Part shown: positions 28,897 through 39,750 of the stretch, in pieces
Layout: each line of letters begins with the position of its first letter
Numbering within the stretch: the stretch's first letter is position 1
Assembly (NCBI RefSeq): GCF_003337355.1
Contig: NZ_QPJW01000005.1
Coordinates: forward strand, 62,001-126,000
Reading direction: 5' to 3'
DNA length: 64,000 nt
Source: Fontibacillus phaseoli
GTDB lineage: Bacteria; Bacillota; Bacilli; Paenibacillales; Paenibacillaceae
The notes under the pieces: generated by a model
Told to the model about the DNA's origin: nothing
Database searches by the model: none
What the model saw: only the letters and a program-made list of their open reading frames with translations
Made by a program: the position numbers and the translations under genes

Positions 28897-30132
28897 TCAA
28901 GTGCGGTACGCCGCATTAATTCTTACGTAATCGTAGGTTAAATCACAGCCCCAGGCCGTCGCGCTTCCCTTGCCGTTATGCAGGGCGACATGGATGGCTA
29001 CCGTGTCGCCCTGCAGGTAGACGAGGGCTTCTTCCTCGTCGAAAGGAATCGGCCGGGACCCGGTCAGGACTACGATATCGCCAAGGGAGATATCGACGGT
29101 TTCCGGGTTCACCGGCTCCCCGGCGCGGCCGACCGCCGCGATGATGCGGCCCCAGTTGGCGTCGGCCCCGAAAACGGCCGACTTCACCAGGCTGGAGCCG
29201 ATCACCGTCTTGGCGATCGCGCGGGCCGATTCATCGGTGACGGCGCCTTCCACCGTCACCTCAACCAGGCGCGTGGCGCCTTCGCCGTCGCGGGCAATCG
29301 CCTGCGCGAGGTTCTCACACACGTGCCGGAACGCGGCCGCGAAGGCCTCCCAGTCGGGATGGCCCGGCGCCAACGGCCGGTTCTCCGCGAGGCCGCTAGC
29401 CATCGCGACCAGCATGTCGTTTGTACTCGTATCGCCGTCGACCGTGATCATGTTAAAGGTCACGTCGGTCGTGGCGCCGAGCAACTGCTGCAGAGCCTGT
29501 GGCTCCACGGCCGCATCCGTCGTCATAAAAGCGAGCATCGTCGCCATGTTCGGATGAATCATGCCGGAGCCCTTGGCGGCGCCGGCAATCAATACTTCGC
29601 GGCCGTCCACCGCGAGCCGGACGCAGACCTCTTTCTTCACAAGGTCGGTCGTCAGGATCGCCTGGCAGAACTGCTCCGCCCCGTCGTTACCTTCCGCCAA
29701 CACCGCCGGCAGCCCGGCGATCCCGCCGGCAACGCGGTCCATCGGCAGCAGTTCGCCGATGACGCCGGTGGAGGCGACGGCAACTTCGTGCTCACCGAGC
29801 CCGAAGGCTTTCGCCGCCGCGGCCCGCATGGCGTAAGCATCGGCTTCACCCTGCTGCCCGGTACAGGCGTTGGCGTTGCCGCTGTTGACGACGATCGCCC
29901 GCAGCTTCCGTCCGCTCGACGCGATGCTCTCGCGCGTCACTTTAAGCGGAGCTGCCTGGAACACGTTCGTCGTGTAAACGGCCGCCGCCACCGCAGGCAC
30001 CTCGCACACGATCGCGCCGAGATCGTTGCGATTCGTTTTTTTCAAACCGCAGTGCAGTCCTCCTGCTTGAAATCCCTTCGGCGAAGTAATGGAGCCCTCC
30101 GGCGCCACGCTAAACAAACTAACCACTCCCAT
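28897..30132 (-). CDS. argJ: ArgJ, bifunctional glutamate N-acetyltransferase/amino-acid acetyltransferase
   Basis: Recycles the acetyl group from acetylornithine to glutamate, and may also acetylate glutamate from acetyl-CoA. The 411 residues contain the self-cleavage site with the nucleophilic Thr in KGSGMIHPNMATMLAF, and NSGNANACTG near residue 85. The ATG has AGGAG six bases upstream. The coding sequence is markedly GC-rich, which also creates a long spurious frame on the opposite strand. It lies between argC and argB as in Bacillus. Confidence 0.97.
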   Translation of the reverse strand: MGVVSLFSVAPEGSITSPKGFQAGGLHCGLKKTNRNDLGAIVCEVPAVAAAVYTTNVFQAAPLKVTRESIASSGRKLRAIVVNSGNANACTGQQGEADAYAMRAAAAKAFGLGEHEVAVASTGVIGELLPMDRVAGGIAGLPAVLAEGNDGAEQFCQAILTTDLVKKEVCVRLAVDGREVLIAGAAKGSGMIHPNMATMLAFMTTDAAVEPQALQQLLGATTDVTFNMITVDGDTSTNDMLVAMASGLAENRPLAPGHPDWEAFAAAFRHVCENLAQAIARDGEGATRLVEVTVEGAVTDESARAIAKTVIGSSLVKSAVFGADANWGRIIAAVGRAGEPVNPETVDISLGDIVVLTGSRPIPFDEEEALVYLQGDTVAIHVALHNGKGSATAWGCDLTYDYVRINAAYRT

Positions 30133-30203
30133 GACCTTCTCCTTTCATTTCAACAAGCAAGTCTCCTAATTTCAAAAGCTCATGATTTCTCTAAAGCGAT
30201 TTA

Positions 30204-31256
30204 TTATGGATAAACCGGACTTAATCGGAGCCCGGTTGTTTCGTCCCAGCCCATCATCAAATTCAAATTTTGGATCGCCTGCCCGGCGGCTCCTTTTACT
30301 ACGTTGTCAATGACGGAAATGATCGTCAGTCTCCCGGTCCGGCTGTCAACGGCAAAACCGATATCGCAATAGTTCGATCCGAATACTTCTTTCGTCGCCG
30401 GCCATTTCCCGGCTTCGCGGATGCGAACGAACGGCCTCCCCTCATAGTATTGCCGATATAATTCCACCAGGTCCTCTTCCGTATGGATCCCGTTTAATCC
30501 GGCATACATCGTGCTCATGATTCCCCTTGTCATCGGTGTGAGATGCGTCGTAAACGTGACGGTTACGGGCTCCCCCGTAATTAGCGAAAGGCACTGTTCG
30601 ACTTCCGGAATATGCTGATGTTTGTTGACTTTATATACTTTCAAATTTTCATTTATTTCCCCGTAGTGGGTCATCAGGCTTGTGCCCCGCCCTGCCCCGG
30701 AAACGCCCGATTTGGCGTCAATAATAATGGTTTTGGGATCGATCCATCCTGCGCTTAGCACCGGAATCAGACCAAGGAGCGTTGCGGTCGGATAACAGCC
30801 GGGATTCGAAATGAAGTCCGCTCCTTTTGCGGCATCTCCATTAATTTCGGCCAACCCGTAAACCGCCTTTTCCAAAAGCTCTGCATCCGGAGCTTCATGC
30901 TTATACCAAGCTTCATAGACCGATCCGTCCCTGAGCCGAAAATCTCCAGAGAGGTCGATGACCTTAAGTCCAACCACCAGCAGTTCGGGTACCAGCTTGC
31001 CGCTGATACCGGATGGCGTAGCCGTAAACACGACATCCGCTTTTTCCGCAATCGCCTTAGGATCGACGCCTTCCAGGTTTTGCAGAACGATTTCGCTCAG
31101 ATGCGGAAACCCTTCCGTAATCGGCGCGCCCGCACTGGACGACGAAATGACGGAAACAATCTCCACCTCCGGATGCCCCAATAAAAAACGAATCAGCTCC
31201 ACCCCTCCATATCCGGTGGAACCGACAATAGCGACTTTTACTTTTTCTCCACTCAC
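30204..31256 (-). CDS. argC: ArgC, N-acetyl-gamma-glutamyl-phosphate reductase
   Basis: NADPH-dependent reduction of acetylglutamyl phosphate. The 350 residues start with the nucleotide-binding loop VAIVGSTGYGGVELI (~8-22), carry the catalytic Cys in SNPGCYPTA, and end GLRLSPVYP. The start is GTG with AGAGGG upstream. It is the first gene of argC-J-B-D-F-G-H and has a recognisable promoter in the AT-rich region before it. Confidence 0.97.
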   Translation of the reverse strand: MSGEKVKVAIVGSTGYGGVELIRFLLGHPEVEIVSVISSSSAGAPITEGFPHLSEIVLQNLEGVDPKAIAEKADVVFTATPSGISGKLVPELLVVGLKVIDLSGDFRLRDGSVYEAWYKHEAPDAELLEKAVYGLAEINGDAAKGADFISNPGCYPTATLLGLIPVLSAGWIDPKTIIIDAKSGVSGAGRGTSLMTHYGEINENLKVYKVNKHQHIPEVEQCLSLITGEPVTVTFTTHLTPMTRGIMSTMYAGLNGIHTEEDLVELYRQYYEGRPFVRIREAGKWPATKEVFGSNYCDIGFAVDSRTGRLTIISVIDNVVKGAAGQAIQNLNLMMGWDETTGLRLSPVYP

Positions 31257-31327
31257 CGACTTCCCTCTCTTTCTCCCCTCAAGGCTCTATAATTGCACTC
31301 CATACATTCCAATAGTAAGTACGTATT

Positions 31328-31356
31328 ATTATACATTCATATTAATATATATACAA
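31328..31356 (-). promoter_or_regulatory. Predicted arginine operon promoter
   Basis: On the minus strand TTGTAT (31351-31356) and TATAAT (31328-31333) are 17 bases apart, a good SigA promoter. The spacer contains ATGAAT, and ATGAAAATTATTCG lies just upstream. Both loosely resemble ArgR/AhrC half-sites, so repression by arginine is plausible but not shown. Confidence 0.6.
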
Positions 31357-31534
31357 CGAATAATTTTCATACTATGTCAGTCTTTTTGATTGTATGCCCA
31401 TTTAAATTATATGTGCCTACTTTTCCATTCGATCAAATGGTTAGCCTCCGTTGGAAGCTTTTCCCTGGCTGCGTGCGCCTTCAATGGAAAATTTAAAAGT
31501 CAAAAGCGGATGAATCATCCGGCTTCGAGGCATT

Positions 31535-31745
31535 GTCCTCGTACGGTGGAGAAATTGAGGTTTTGTCTTTCAAATAGTGGACACTTTTCTGAAAAAGAGA
31601 AGTACTCCCCTGTCCACGCATTCCATATATATAGCACATTTTTTTATACTTTGATCTATATATTGATATTTCCTTATTATGAGCATTATCTTCCTTGTGT
31701 CCACTTTTAGGTGGACATTTTGTGGGTCTTTGTCTTTTTGGAAAG
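31535..31745 (+). repeat. Copy 2 of the dispersed TGTCCAC-palindrome repeat
   Basis: This is the inverted counterpart of the element at about 118-330. It contains GTGGACA at 31577-31583, TGTCCAC at 31611-31617, and the palindrome TGTCCAC-TTTTAG-GTGGACA at 31698-31717, which is identical over 25 bases with copy 1. The DNA is AT-rich and holds no convincing gene. It lies between the argC promoter region and the yitT terminator. Confidence 0.6.
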
Positions 31746-31751
31746 TACAAA

Positions 31752-31798
31752 AGGGCCGTTCCCACAGTCACTCCAAAATGACTAGCAAGAACAGCCCT
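31752..31798 (-). terminator. Intrinsic terminator downstream of yitT
   Basis: Arms AGGGCCGTTC (31752-31761) and GAACAGCCCT (31789-31798) pair with one mismatch, with an inner AGTCA/TGACT stem. TTTTGT follows on the minus strand. Confidence 0.7.
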
Positions 31799-31817
31799 CG
31801 ATAAATTACTTTATGTT

Positions 31818-31889
31818 GTTGGTCCGGTTAGTGCGGGTGGTGCGGGTGGTGCGGTTATTACCGTTAATGCAGTTAATGAGGTTGATGCC
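31818..31889. repeat. Eight degenerate 9-nt tandem repeats
   Basis: Eight consecutive units follow the pattern GTTRRTGCG (for example GTTAGTGCG, GGTGGTGCG twice, GTTATTACC, GTTAATGCA, GTTAATGAG, GTTGATGCC). The plus-strand frame would give Val/Leu-Arg tripeptides and the minus-strand frame Ile-Asn / Arg-Thr-Thr tripeptides, but neither has a convincing start and ribosome site. Confidence 0.75.
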
Positions 31890-31943
31890 ACCGATCAGTT
31901 CAATCCGTCGGATACACTTGTACCCATAGATATGCTAGTACCC

Positions 31944-32828
31944 TCAGGTCCGCTTAAATCCTTCGCCTAATACTTCATGGGCGTTCGTTATAATGACAAA
32001 CGCCGACGGTTCCAAAGTCTGTACGAGCGTTTTGAGCCGGGTTACCTCACTCTGTCCGACGACAACCATCAGTACCGTACGATTGTCTCCCGTATAGCCG
32101 CCCTGGGCATTCAGCTTGGTCAGGCCCCGGTCGAGTTCGGACAGGACCGCCTTGGAAATCGCCTCGGTATTATCCGCGATGATATAAGCGACCTTCGTAT
32201 AGTTGAAGCCAAGCTCAATCGAATCGATGAATTTGCCGGTTATATAGAGACCGATCAGCGCGTACAACGCTTTTTCCGGAGAAAGGATAAAACCGGCAAG
32301 CGCGATGACCATGCCGTCCATGAGCACTACGCAAACGGAAAGGCTGAGCCCGCTATACTTTTGGATGATTTGGGCCAGGGTGGAAAGTCCGCCTGTAGAG
32401 CCTCTGCCCCGGAACACGATGCCCAGTCCCAGACCGACACCGATCCCGCCGTACAGGGAAGCCAGCAGCGGATCTGTAGTCGGTACGGGAAAATCCTTGC
32501 TAAGAAAAACAAATAACGGAAGAACCACCGTTCCGAGCAGGGAACGGATCGCATAGTCCCGCCCAAGCAGCAAAAATCCTGCCACAAACAGCGGGATGTT
32601 CAAAGCCCACTGGGTGTATGCCGGCTCTATACGGAACAGGGACTGCGCGATGACGGAAAGGCCGGACACGCCGCCGGAGGCGATATGGTTTGGCACTAAA
32701 AATAAGTTAAAAGCCAGCGCTGTAATGAAGGACCCAACGATAATCATCAGCGTGTCCATAGTATGCCGGGCTGGACCGGTAATTGGAATATATTCGTTTA
32801 ATCTGCGTTTGCGGGTTTTTGGCGGCAC
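31944..32828 (-). CDS. YitT family membrane protein
   Basis: Integral membrane protein of unknown transport role, conserved in Bacillota. The 294 residues have a basic N-terminus, five to six hydrophobic segments (~25-195) with NLFLVPNHIASGGVSGLSVI and GIVFRGRGSTGGLSTLAQI typical of YitT, and a C-terminal DUF2179 domain (~215-290: TEAISKAVLSELDRGLTKLNAQGGYTG). The start is GTG with AGGAGG seven bases upstream. It follows a large structured RNA element and prfB in the same direction. Confidence 0.92.
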   Translation of the reverse strand: MPPKTRKRRLNEYIPITGPARHTMDTLMIIVGSFITALAFNLFLVPNHIASGGVSGLSVIAQSLFRIEPAYTQWALNIPLFVAGFLLLGRDYAIRSLLGTVVLPLFVFLSKDFPVPTTDPLLASLYGGIGVGLGLGIVFRGRGSTGGLSTLAQIIQKYSGLSLSVCVVLMDGMVIALAGFILSPEKALYALIGLYITGKFIDSIELGFNYTKVAYIIADNTEAISKAVLSELDRGLTKLNAQGGYTGDNRTVLMVVVGQSEVTRLKTLVQTLEPSAFVIITNAHEVLGEGFKRT

Positions 32829-32850
32829 CGCTGCCCCTCCTCACTGATTC

Positions 32851-32956
32851 AAAAAAATTCCTACACCCTGTCAGTGAGCCCGGCATGGGAAGGAGCGAAC
32901 CGCTTCATCGGAAAGCGAGCGCACCTTCCTATCCGGACTTCCGCGGTGTAGGAATC
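32851..32956 (-). ncRNA. Long nested hairpin RNA ending in a U-run, between prfB and yitT
   Basis: On the minus strand, outer arms ATTCCTACACC and GGTGTAGGAAT (32945-32955 with 32857-32867) are perfect. Inside them AGTCCGG pairs with CCGGGCT, then GGAAGGTGCG with CGCTCCTTCC (one mismatch), and finally CGCTT with AAGCG. Seven U follow the 3-prime arm. It may simply be the prfB terminator, or it could act as an attenuator in the yitT leader, since it ends about 20 bases before the yitT start. Confidence 0.55.
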
Positions 32957-33009
32957 GGTTCTATCCTGTTAAAGCCAACATGCAAATCACCGCATGCAGC
33001 GTTATTGCT

Positions 33010-34123
33010 TTATTGCACTTCGCTCTGGATCTGGCTGCGCAAATATCCGTCGATGAATGCATCGAGATCGCCGTCCATGACGGCGCCAACGTTGCCTGTC
33101 TCCACTGAAGTACGATGGTCTTTGACCATGCTGTACGGATGGAAGACGTAGGAACGGATCTGGCTGCCCCAGGCGATATCGGATTGCTCGCCGCGGATCT
33201 CATCGAGCTCCTTCCGCTGCTCCTCGAGCTTACGCTCGTACAGCTTGGAACGGAGCATCGTCATCGCTTGCTCCCGGTTCTTGATCTGCGAGCGTTCGTT
33301 CTGGCACGTCACCACGACGCCCGTCGGCAAGTGCGTGATCCGCACGGCCGAATCCGTCGTATTGATGTGCTGCCCGCCCGCACCGCTCGCCCGGTACGTA
33401 TCGATCTTGAGATCCTCCGTACGGATATCCACTTCCACGTCATCCGTAATTTCCGGCACGACGTCGCAAGAAACGAAGGAGGTATGCCGGCGGCCGGAAG
33501 AGTCGAACGGCGAAATGCGGACGAGACGATGGACGCCTTTTTCCGCCTTGAGATAGCCATAGGCGTTGTAACCTTTTATCAGCAAGGTTACGCTCTTAAT
33601 GCCTGCTTCGTCACCCGGCAGATAGTCGAGCGTCTCGACTTTGAAACCGCGCTTCTCCGCCCAGCGCGTGTACATTCGCAGCAGCATTTGGCCCCAGTCC
33701 TGTGACTCGGTGCCGCCTGCGCCCGGATGCAGCTCAAGAATGGCGTTCATCTTGTCGTACGGCTGGTTTAGTAGCAGCTGCAGTTCAAAATCCTCGAGCT
33801 TTTTCACCAGCGAGGCCACCGACGTCCCGATTTCCGCCGCCAGTGATTCGTCGCCCTCTTCTTCGGCCAACTCCGCCATCATTTCAGCATCGTCATACTC
33901 CTGCTGTAAGATGTTATACTGATCCACCGAAGACTTAACAGCATTGAGCTCTGAGATTAAGCTTTGCGCCTTGTCGTTATCATCCCAAAAATCCGGAGCC
34001 GCCATCTTTTCCTCATAGTTTGCAATCATTTCCTGCTTAAGGTCTAAGTCAAAGAGACCCCCTAAGGTTGGATAATTTTTTGGCAATTTCGCGCATGTCC
34101 TGTTTAACGCTCGGATCGATCAT
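33010..34123 (-). CDS. prfB: PrfB, peptide chain release factor 2, with programmed +1 frameshift
   Basis: RF2 releases peptides at UGA and UAA codons. Translation starts at ATG 34123 (GGTGG nine bases upstream) as [20 protein letters not shown] and meets an in-frame TGA after codon 24. The site CTT-TGA-C (34048-34054), with the internal Shine-Dalgarno-like AGGGGG (34058-34063), is the classic autoregulatory frameshift signal. The +1 frame then continues DLDLKQEM to a total of 370 residues. The GGQ motif ([11 protein letters not shown]) and the stop-codon-reading SPF motif ([13 protein letters not shown]) are intact. It lies immediately downstream of secA, as in Bacillus. Confidence 0.97.
34048..34063 (-). 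promoter_or_regulatory. RF2 programmed frameshift site
   Basis: AGGGGG followed three bases later by CTTTGAC is the conserved recoding signal: low RF2 slows termination at TGA and lets the ribosome slip to the +1 frame. All parts match the bacterial consensus. Confidence 0.95.
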
Positions 34124-34231
34124 GCTGTAATACCACCTTTCTAATATAAATAGTATGCACACAGAAACGGGGACGCCATCCGACACGGACGGCCCCCCGC
34201 TTTTCATCAGAGCTGAACGGAACTAGCTCCC

Positions 34232-36739
<2,508 letters not shown>

Positions 36740-36849
36740 GGTTTACCCCTTTCACGCATAAACAGATGATTTGCCTAAATTGTAACAGTTTGTAAGGCAT
36801 GCCGCAACACACGGCGTCACGGCCGGGGCCCTGTCAAAACCCCATCTAT

Positions 36850-36890
36850 ACGAATAAAGAGCCCTATCCGCGCACGGATAAAGGCTCGTT
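36850..36890 (-). terminator. Intrinsic terminator after hpf
   Basis: GAGCC/GGCTC and TCCG/CGGA arms (36859-36887) form a two-part stem followed by TTTATT on the minus strand. It lies 250 bases past the hpf stop, so the transcript may carry a long 3-prime tail. Confidence 0.65.
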
Positions 36891-37141
36891 CCTTTTACTT
36901 CAATTGCAAGAATTACCACTCTCATTCAAACAATATTCATGATTGGATACGTTTTAAGTTATTCAAAAAGTCATCCTTTGATCACGAGGTCAGCACAGGA
37001 AGCTCAATCGATATCGAATCTTGAATTCAGACGGGCCTTCCGTTGCTCACGTAGGTCTGCCTACGCTCCGCTACTCAGTCACTAGCTTTATCCAAGCTTC
37101 TCGGTTTTGAAAACCTGGCTTTTGAATCCTCATATAGTTTC
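36891..37141. other. Gene-free interval downstream of hpf with small palindromes
   Basis: No gene is supported here. Two compact palindromes are visible: CGTAGG-TCTG-CCTACG near 37060-37075, and GGTTTT-G-AAAACC near 37105-37117. The look is that of a dispersed intergenic element, but only one copy occurs in the window. Confidence 0.4.
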
Positions 37142-37705
37142 CTATTCTTTCTCGATCAGCCCGTATTTCCCGTCATTCCGTTTGTAAACTACGTTAATTT
37201 CCTGTGTATCGATGTTGGAGAAAACGAAGAAATTATGGCCAACCATGTTCATTTGCAAAATCGCTTCTTCCACGTCCATCGGTTTAAAATTAAACCGCTT
37301 GGTGCGAACCAGTTCCAAATCCTCGTCGGTGTCGATTTCATCCATCGTGGCAACATTTCCATTGCCGGCCGTGTTTTCGACGAACAGTGTTTTCAAGCTG
37401 CCTTCCTGACGGAACTTGCGGTTGATCTTGGTCTTGTGCTTGCGGATCTGACGTTCCAGCTTGTCCACGACCGCATCGATCGATGCATACATATCGTCGC
37501 TGCGATCCTCAGCGCGAAGCACAACGCCGGTAAGAGGGATCGTAACCTCCACCACGTGCAAGCCTCGTACGACACTCAAGGTGACGTAACCATCTGAGGT
37601 AAGGGGTGCATCAAAGTACTTGTCAAGCCGGCTGAGCTTCTTGTTTACGTATTCTCTCAAGGCCTCAGTCACTTCAATTTGCTGTCCACGAATACTATAA
37701 TTCAT
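37142..37705 (-). CDS. hpf: Hpf, long-form ribosome hibernation promoting factor
   Basis: Binds the 30S subunit and drives 100S ribosome dimer formation in slow growth. The 187 residues have the N-terminal S30AE domain (MNYSIRGQQIEVTEALREYV; DMYASIDAVVDKLERQIRKHK) and the C-terminal dimerisation domain of long-form Hpf (RTKRFNFKPMDVEEAILQMNMVGHNFFVF). The ATG is preceded by GGAGG. This is the B. subtilis yvyD position next to secA. Confidence 0.96.
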   Translation of the reverse strand: MNYSIRGQQIEVTEALREYVNKKLSRLDKYFDAPLTSDGYVTLSVVRGLHVVEVTIPLTGVVLRAEDRSDDMYASIDAVVDKLERQIRKHKTKINRKFRQEGSLKTLFVENTAGNGNVATMDEIDTDEDLELVRTKRFNFKPMDVEEAILQMNMVGHNFFVFSNIDTQEINVVYKRNDGKYGLIEKE

Positions 37706-37734
37706 TGGGCACTCCTCCTTTGCTTTGCACCTTC

Positions 37735-37764
37735 ATTATAACACAGGTGTAAGCCTAAAGTAAA
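37735..37764 (-). promoter_or_regulatory. Predicted hpf promoter
   Basis: On the minus strand TTTACT (37759-37764) and TATAAT (37735-37740) are 18 bases apart, 30 bases before the hpf start. The -10 box is perfect for SigA; no clear SigB or SigH motif was seen. Confidence 0.5.
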
Positions 37765-37799
37765 AATTGTAAAGGGGAGGTAAAGGGCGAAATTTAGAA

Positions 37800-37827
37800 C
37801 AAAAAAGACCCCGGAGCTTCGGGGTCT
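37800..37827 (-). terminator. Intrinsic terminator of the exported-protein gene
   Basis: AGACCCCG and CGGGGTCT (37806-37813 with 37820-37827) enclose six bases and are followed on the minus strand by six T. Confidence 0.92.
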
Positions 37828-37859
37828 CATCTATATTCCAGAATTCGCTCAATTGCAAA

Positions 37860-38969
37860 TCAAAGCGGAGTTGCCGTTGGAGCAGGTTCAATTCCGGCAG
37901 CATAGTAATAATTCAATACGCTATAAAAATCGATCGTTTTGTTCGTGTTCAGATCATACACCAGTATATGGTCCCAATTCATGTCTTCCGAATCCAGAGA
38001 TCTTGGCGTTCTTTTACCGAGCGTATCATAAAAACTGCTTTCGTAAATGTGATCCGGTCCGGATTGATAATAGGCTTCATGATGCATAAAACCCGTGTTT
38101 TCCCCTACATAAAGTAAAAGGGCTTTATTGGAACTAGCGTAAGATGAAGAATAACTTACCGGAACGGAAACCCCTGTGATTATCGGATTATAAACTTTAT
38201 GAGTACGGGATCTATAGCCGCTTCCCCAAGAAAAATAATATTCTCTCGTCCAGTCCAGGTTGGAATATGCACTTCCGCTTTGCGAGTTATAGATAAATTT
38301 ACCGTTGGAGTAAAGATCACCGTTCGGGTAAGAGGCCAGAACCACATTTAAAGTATCTGAGTAGTAAACGAGTATATTATAATTTGACGGATTTGCTGCA
38401 TTCATACTAAGATTATACGCCTCACCGACGCTTCCCTCAGAGTAGATCCGAAGCATATAGTCGCCAGCAGGTAAATTTTTTAGAGCAATTTGTGTCTGGG
38501 CGTAAGCTCCTACGCTTGTAGGATAAGCTTGTCCAGTGCTCCAGTCGACTATATATAACTGGGCCAAGTAATCTGCATTTGTTGAAAGCAGCTTCAAAAT
38601 CATACTTCGGTCCGAATTCACGTTAAAGAAAATCATATCCTCTGAATCGTTCACTTGAAGGGAGTCAGTAACATTCAGAATGGAGTCGGGCGTTTCATAA
38701 ACCGCTTGAGTAACAAAAGGCTGTTCTACTGCAATTCCTTTCTTTTGTTCAACCTCGAATTGGTCGAATGTCGTAATGTCCTGCTGCTGGCTTTCTAAAG
38801 CTTGAGCTTTAAGCGCCTGTAAACTCGATGAACCAAATTCCTTAAGCGTGTTCTCCGGAATAACTGATCCTGTGTACGCATCATCTGCAGATACCGCAGA
38901 TCCAAACAACCCGATCACCATAATTAGCAGCATTAAAACAAAAGCTAACTTGCGGTTTGCCCTCTTCAT
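37860..38969 (-). CDS. Exported protein of unknown function
   Basis: Not recognised. The 369 residues start with a good signal peptide (KRANRKLAFVLMLLIMVIGL, cleavage likely after AVSA near 28). Residues ~95-195 resemble a pre-peptidase C-terminal (PPC-like) beta-sandwich: VNDSEDMIFFNVNSD, YLAQLYIVD and LPAGDYMLRIYSEG. The second half is rich in Tyr, Ser and Asn without a motif I can name. ATG 38969 is preferred to TTG 38972; AGGGGAAG lies seven bases upstream. It is a single-gene unit with its own terminator. Confidence 0.8.
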   Translation of the reverse strand: MKRANRKLAFVLMLLIMVIGLFGSAVSADDAYTGSVIPENTLKEFGSSSLQALKAQALESQQQDITTFDQFEVEQKKGIAVEQPFVTQAVYETPDSILNVTDSLQVNDSEDMIFFNVNSDRSMILKLLSTNADYLAQLYIVDWSTGQAYPTSVGAYAQTQIALKNLPAGDYMLRIYSEGSVGEAYNLSMNAANPSNYNILVYYSDTLNVVLASYPNGDLYSNGKFIYNSQSGSAYSNLDWTREYYFSWGSGYRSRTHKVYNPIITGVSVPVSYSSSYASSNKALLLYVGENTGFMHHEAYYQSGPDHIYESSFYDTLGKRTPRSLDSEDMNWDHILVYDLNTNKTIDFYSVLNYYYAAGIEPAPTATPL

Positions 38970-39102
38970 CAATCATCTTCCCCTCTCATTGATAAAATGA
39001 CTACAACTTCAAGTCCATTTGCACAAACACTATCAAAATCCAAATCATATGATAATAGTAATATATTTCCTCTAACTTTACAATATTTGGATTATCTAGG
39101 CA

Positions 39103-39132
39103 TTAAAAAAAGACCCTGGGGTTCCAGGGTCT
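39103..39132 (-). terminator. Intrinsic terminator of the cold-shock gene
   Basis: AGACCCTGG and CCAGGGTCT (39111-39119 with 39124-39132) are followed on the minus strand by seven T, 70 bases past the csp stop codon. Confidence 0.92.
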
Positions 39133-39200
39133 GTTGCTAGCGAATCTCCAATTGTTAACCATCGTACCGTTCTATGTAGGTCGCGGCTGTGCCGGGATGA

Positions 39201-39398
39201 TTATAATTTGATTACGTTAGCGGCTTGCGGTCCACGAGCGCCTTCAACGATTTCGAACTCGACGGATTGTCCTTCTTCCAAAGTTTTGAAGCCTTCCGTT
39301 TGGATTGCGGAGAAGTGTACGAAAACGTCGCCGCCCTCTTCAGTTTCGATGAAGCCATAACCTTTCTCTGCGTTAAACCATTTAACTTTACCTTGCAT
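39201..39398 (-). CDS. Cold-shock protein (CspA/CspB family)
   Basis: Small single-strand nucleic-acid-binding protein that acts as an RNA chaperone. The 65 residues have RNP1 (KGYGFIE, 12-18) and RNP2 (VFVHFSAI, 25-32) and end ANVIKL, standard for the family. The ATG follows AAGGGAATG. Genomes of this group often carry several csp genes, so no specific letter is assigned. Confidence 0.96.
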   Translation of the reverse strand: MQGKVKWFNAEKGYGFIETEEGGDVFVHFSAIQTEGFKTLEEGQSVEFEIVEGARGPQAANVIKL

Positions 39399-39623
39399 GC
39401 ACTAACATTCCCTTCATTATCAAATAAGAGTGTGACCCTGTGACCAAGCCCACATTTCTGACTATACCACCCCAAGTTCACCAATGTCAATTACCAAAGA
39501 TTAGGCTTTCCTGTAAAAATAATGTAAATTCTTGTCGAATGAGAATGGTGGGGAGTTAGTAAGCAGCGGTGAGTATAAGAATCACATTTATTATTACCCC
39601 TGAAGGAAGGGAGTGAAACAGTA

Positions 39624-39695
39624 ATGAAATCGATAAAAGCATTTATTATATCATTAGGAATATTAATAATCCGCAAATCTTTAAACTCATCCTAG
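39624..39695 (+). CDS. Possible 23-residue hydrophobic peptide
   Basis: The frame MKSIKAFIISLGILIIRKSL plus three residues has GGGAG 12 bases before its ATG and lies in the otherwise gene-free interval 39399-39735. A single membrane-helix-like segment is predicted. It could be a leader-like or toxin-like peptide, a remnant, or chance. Nothing else in the interval is supported. Confidence 0.25.
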   Translation: MKSIKAFIISLGILIIRKSLNSS

Positions 39696-39750
39696 ATAAT
39701 AACATCAATATATTGTATTCTAAATACAAAAAAAGGTGATGAATACCTTA

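Noticed and set aside
28978..30213. A 411-codon plus-strand frame antisense to argJ, and similar long frames over uvrB, argG and other genes
   Set aside because: All are shadows of GC-rich real genes with no ribosome site or recognisable domain.
31257..31400. T-box or riboswitch upstream of argC
   Set aside because: No T-box sequence, specifier loop or leader terminator could be found; only a plain promoter with weak ArgR-like half-sites.
31813..31930. A 38-codon plus-strand frame through the 9-nt repeats
   Set aside because: No ribosome binding site and highly repetitive composition; reported as a repeat only.
33010..34123. prfB as a frameshifted pseudogene
   Set aside because: The in-frame TGA lies in the complete, conserved RF2 recoding signal and the rest is intact.
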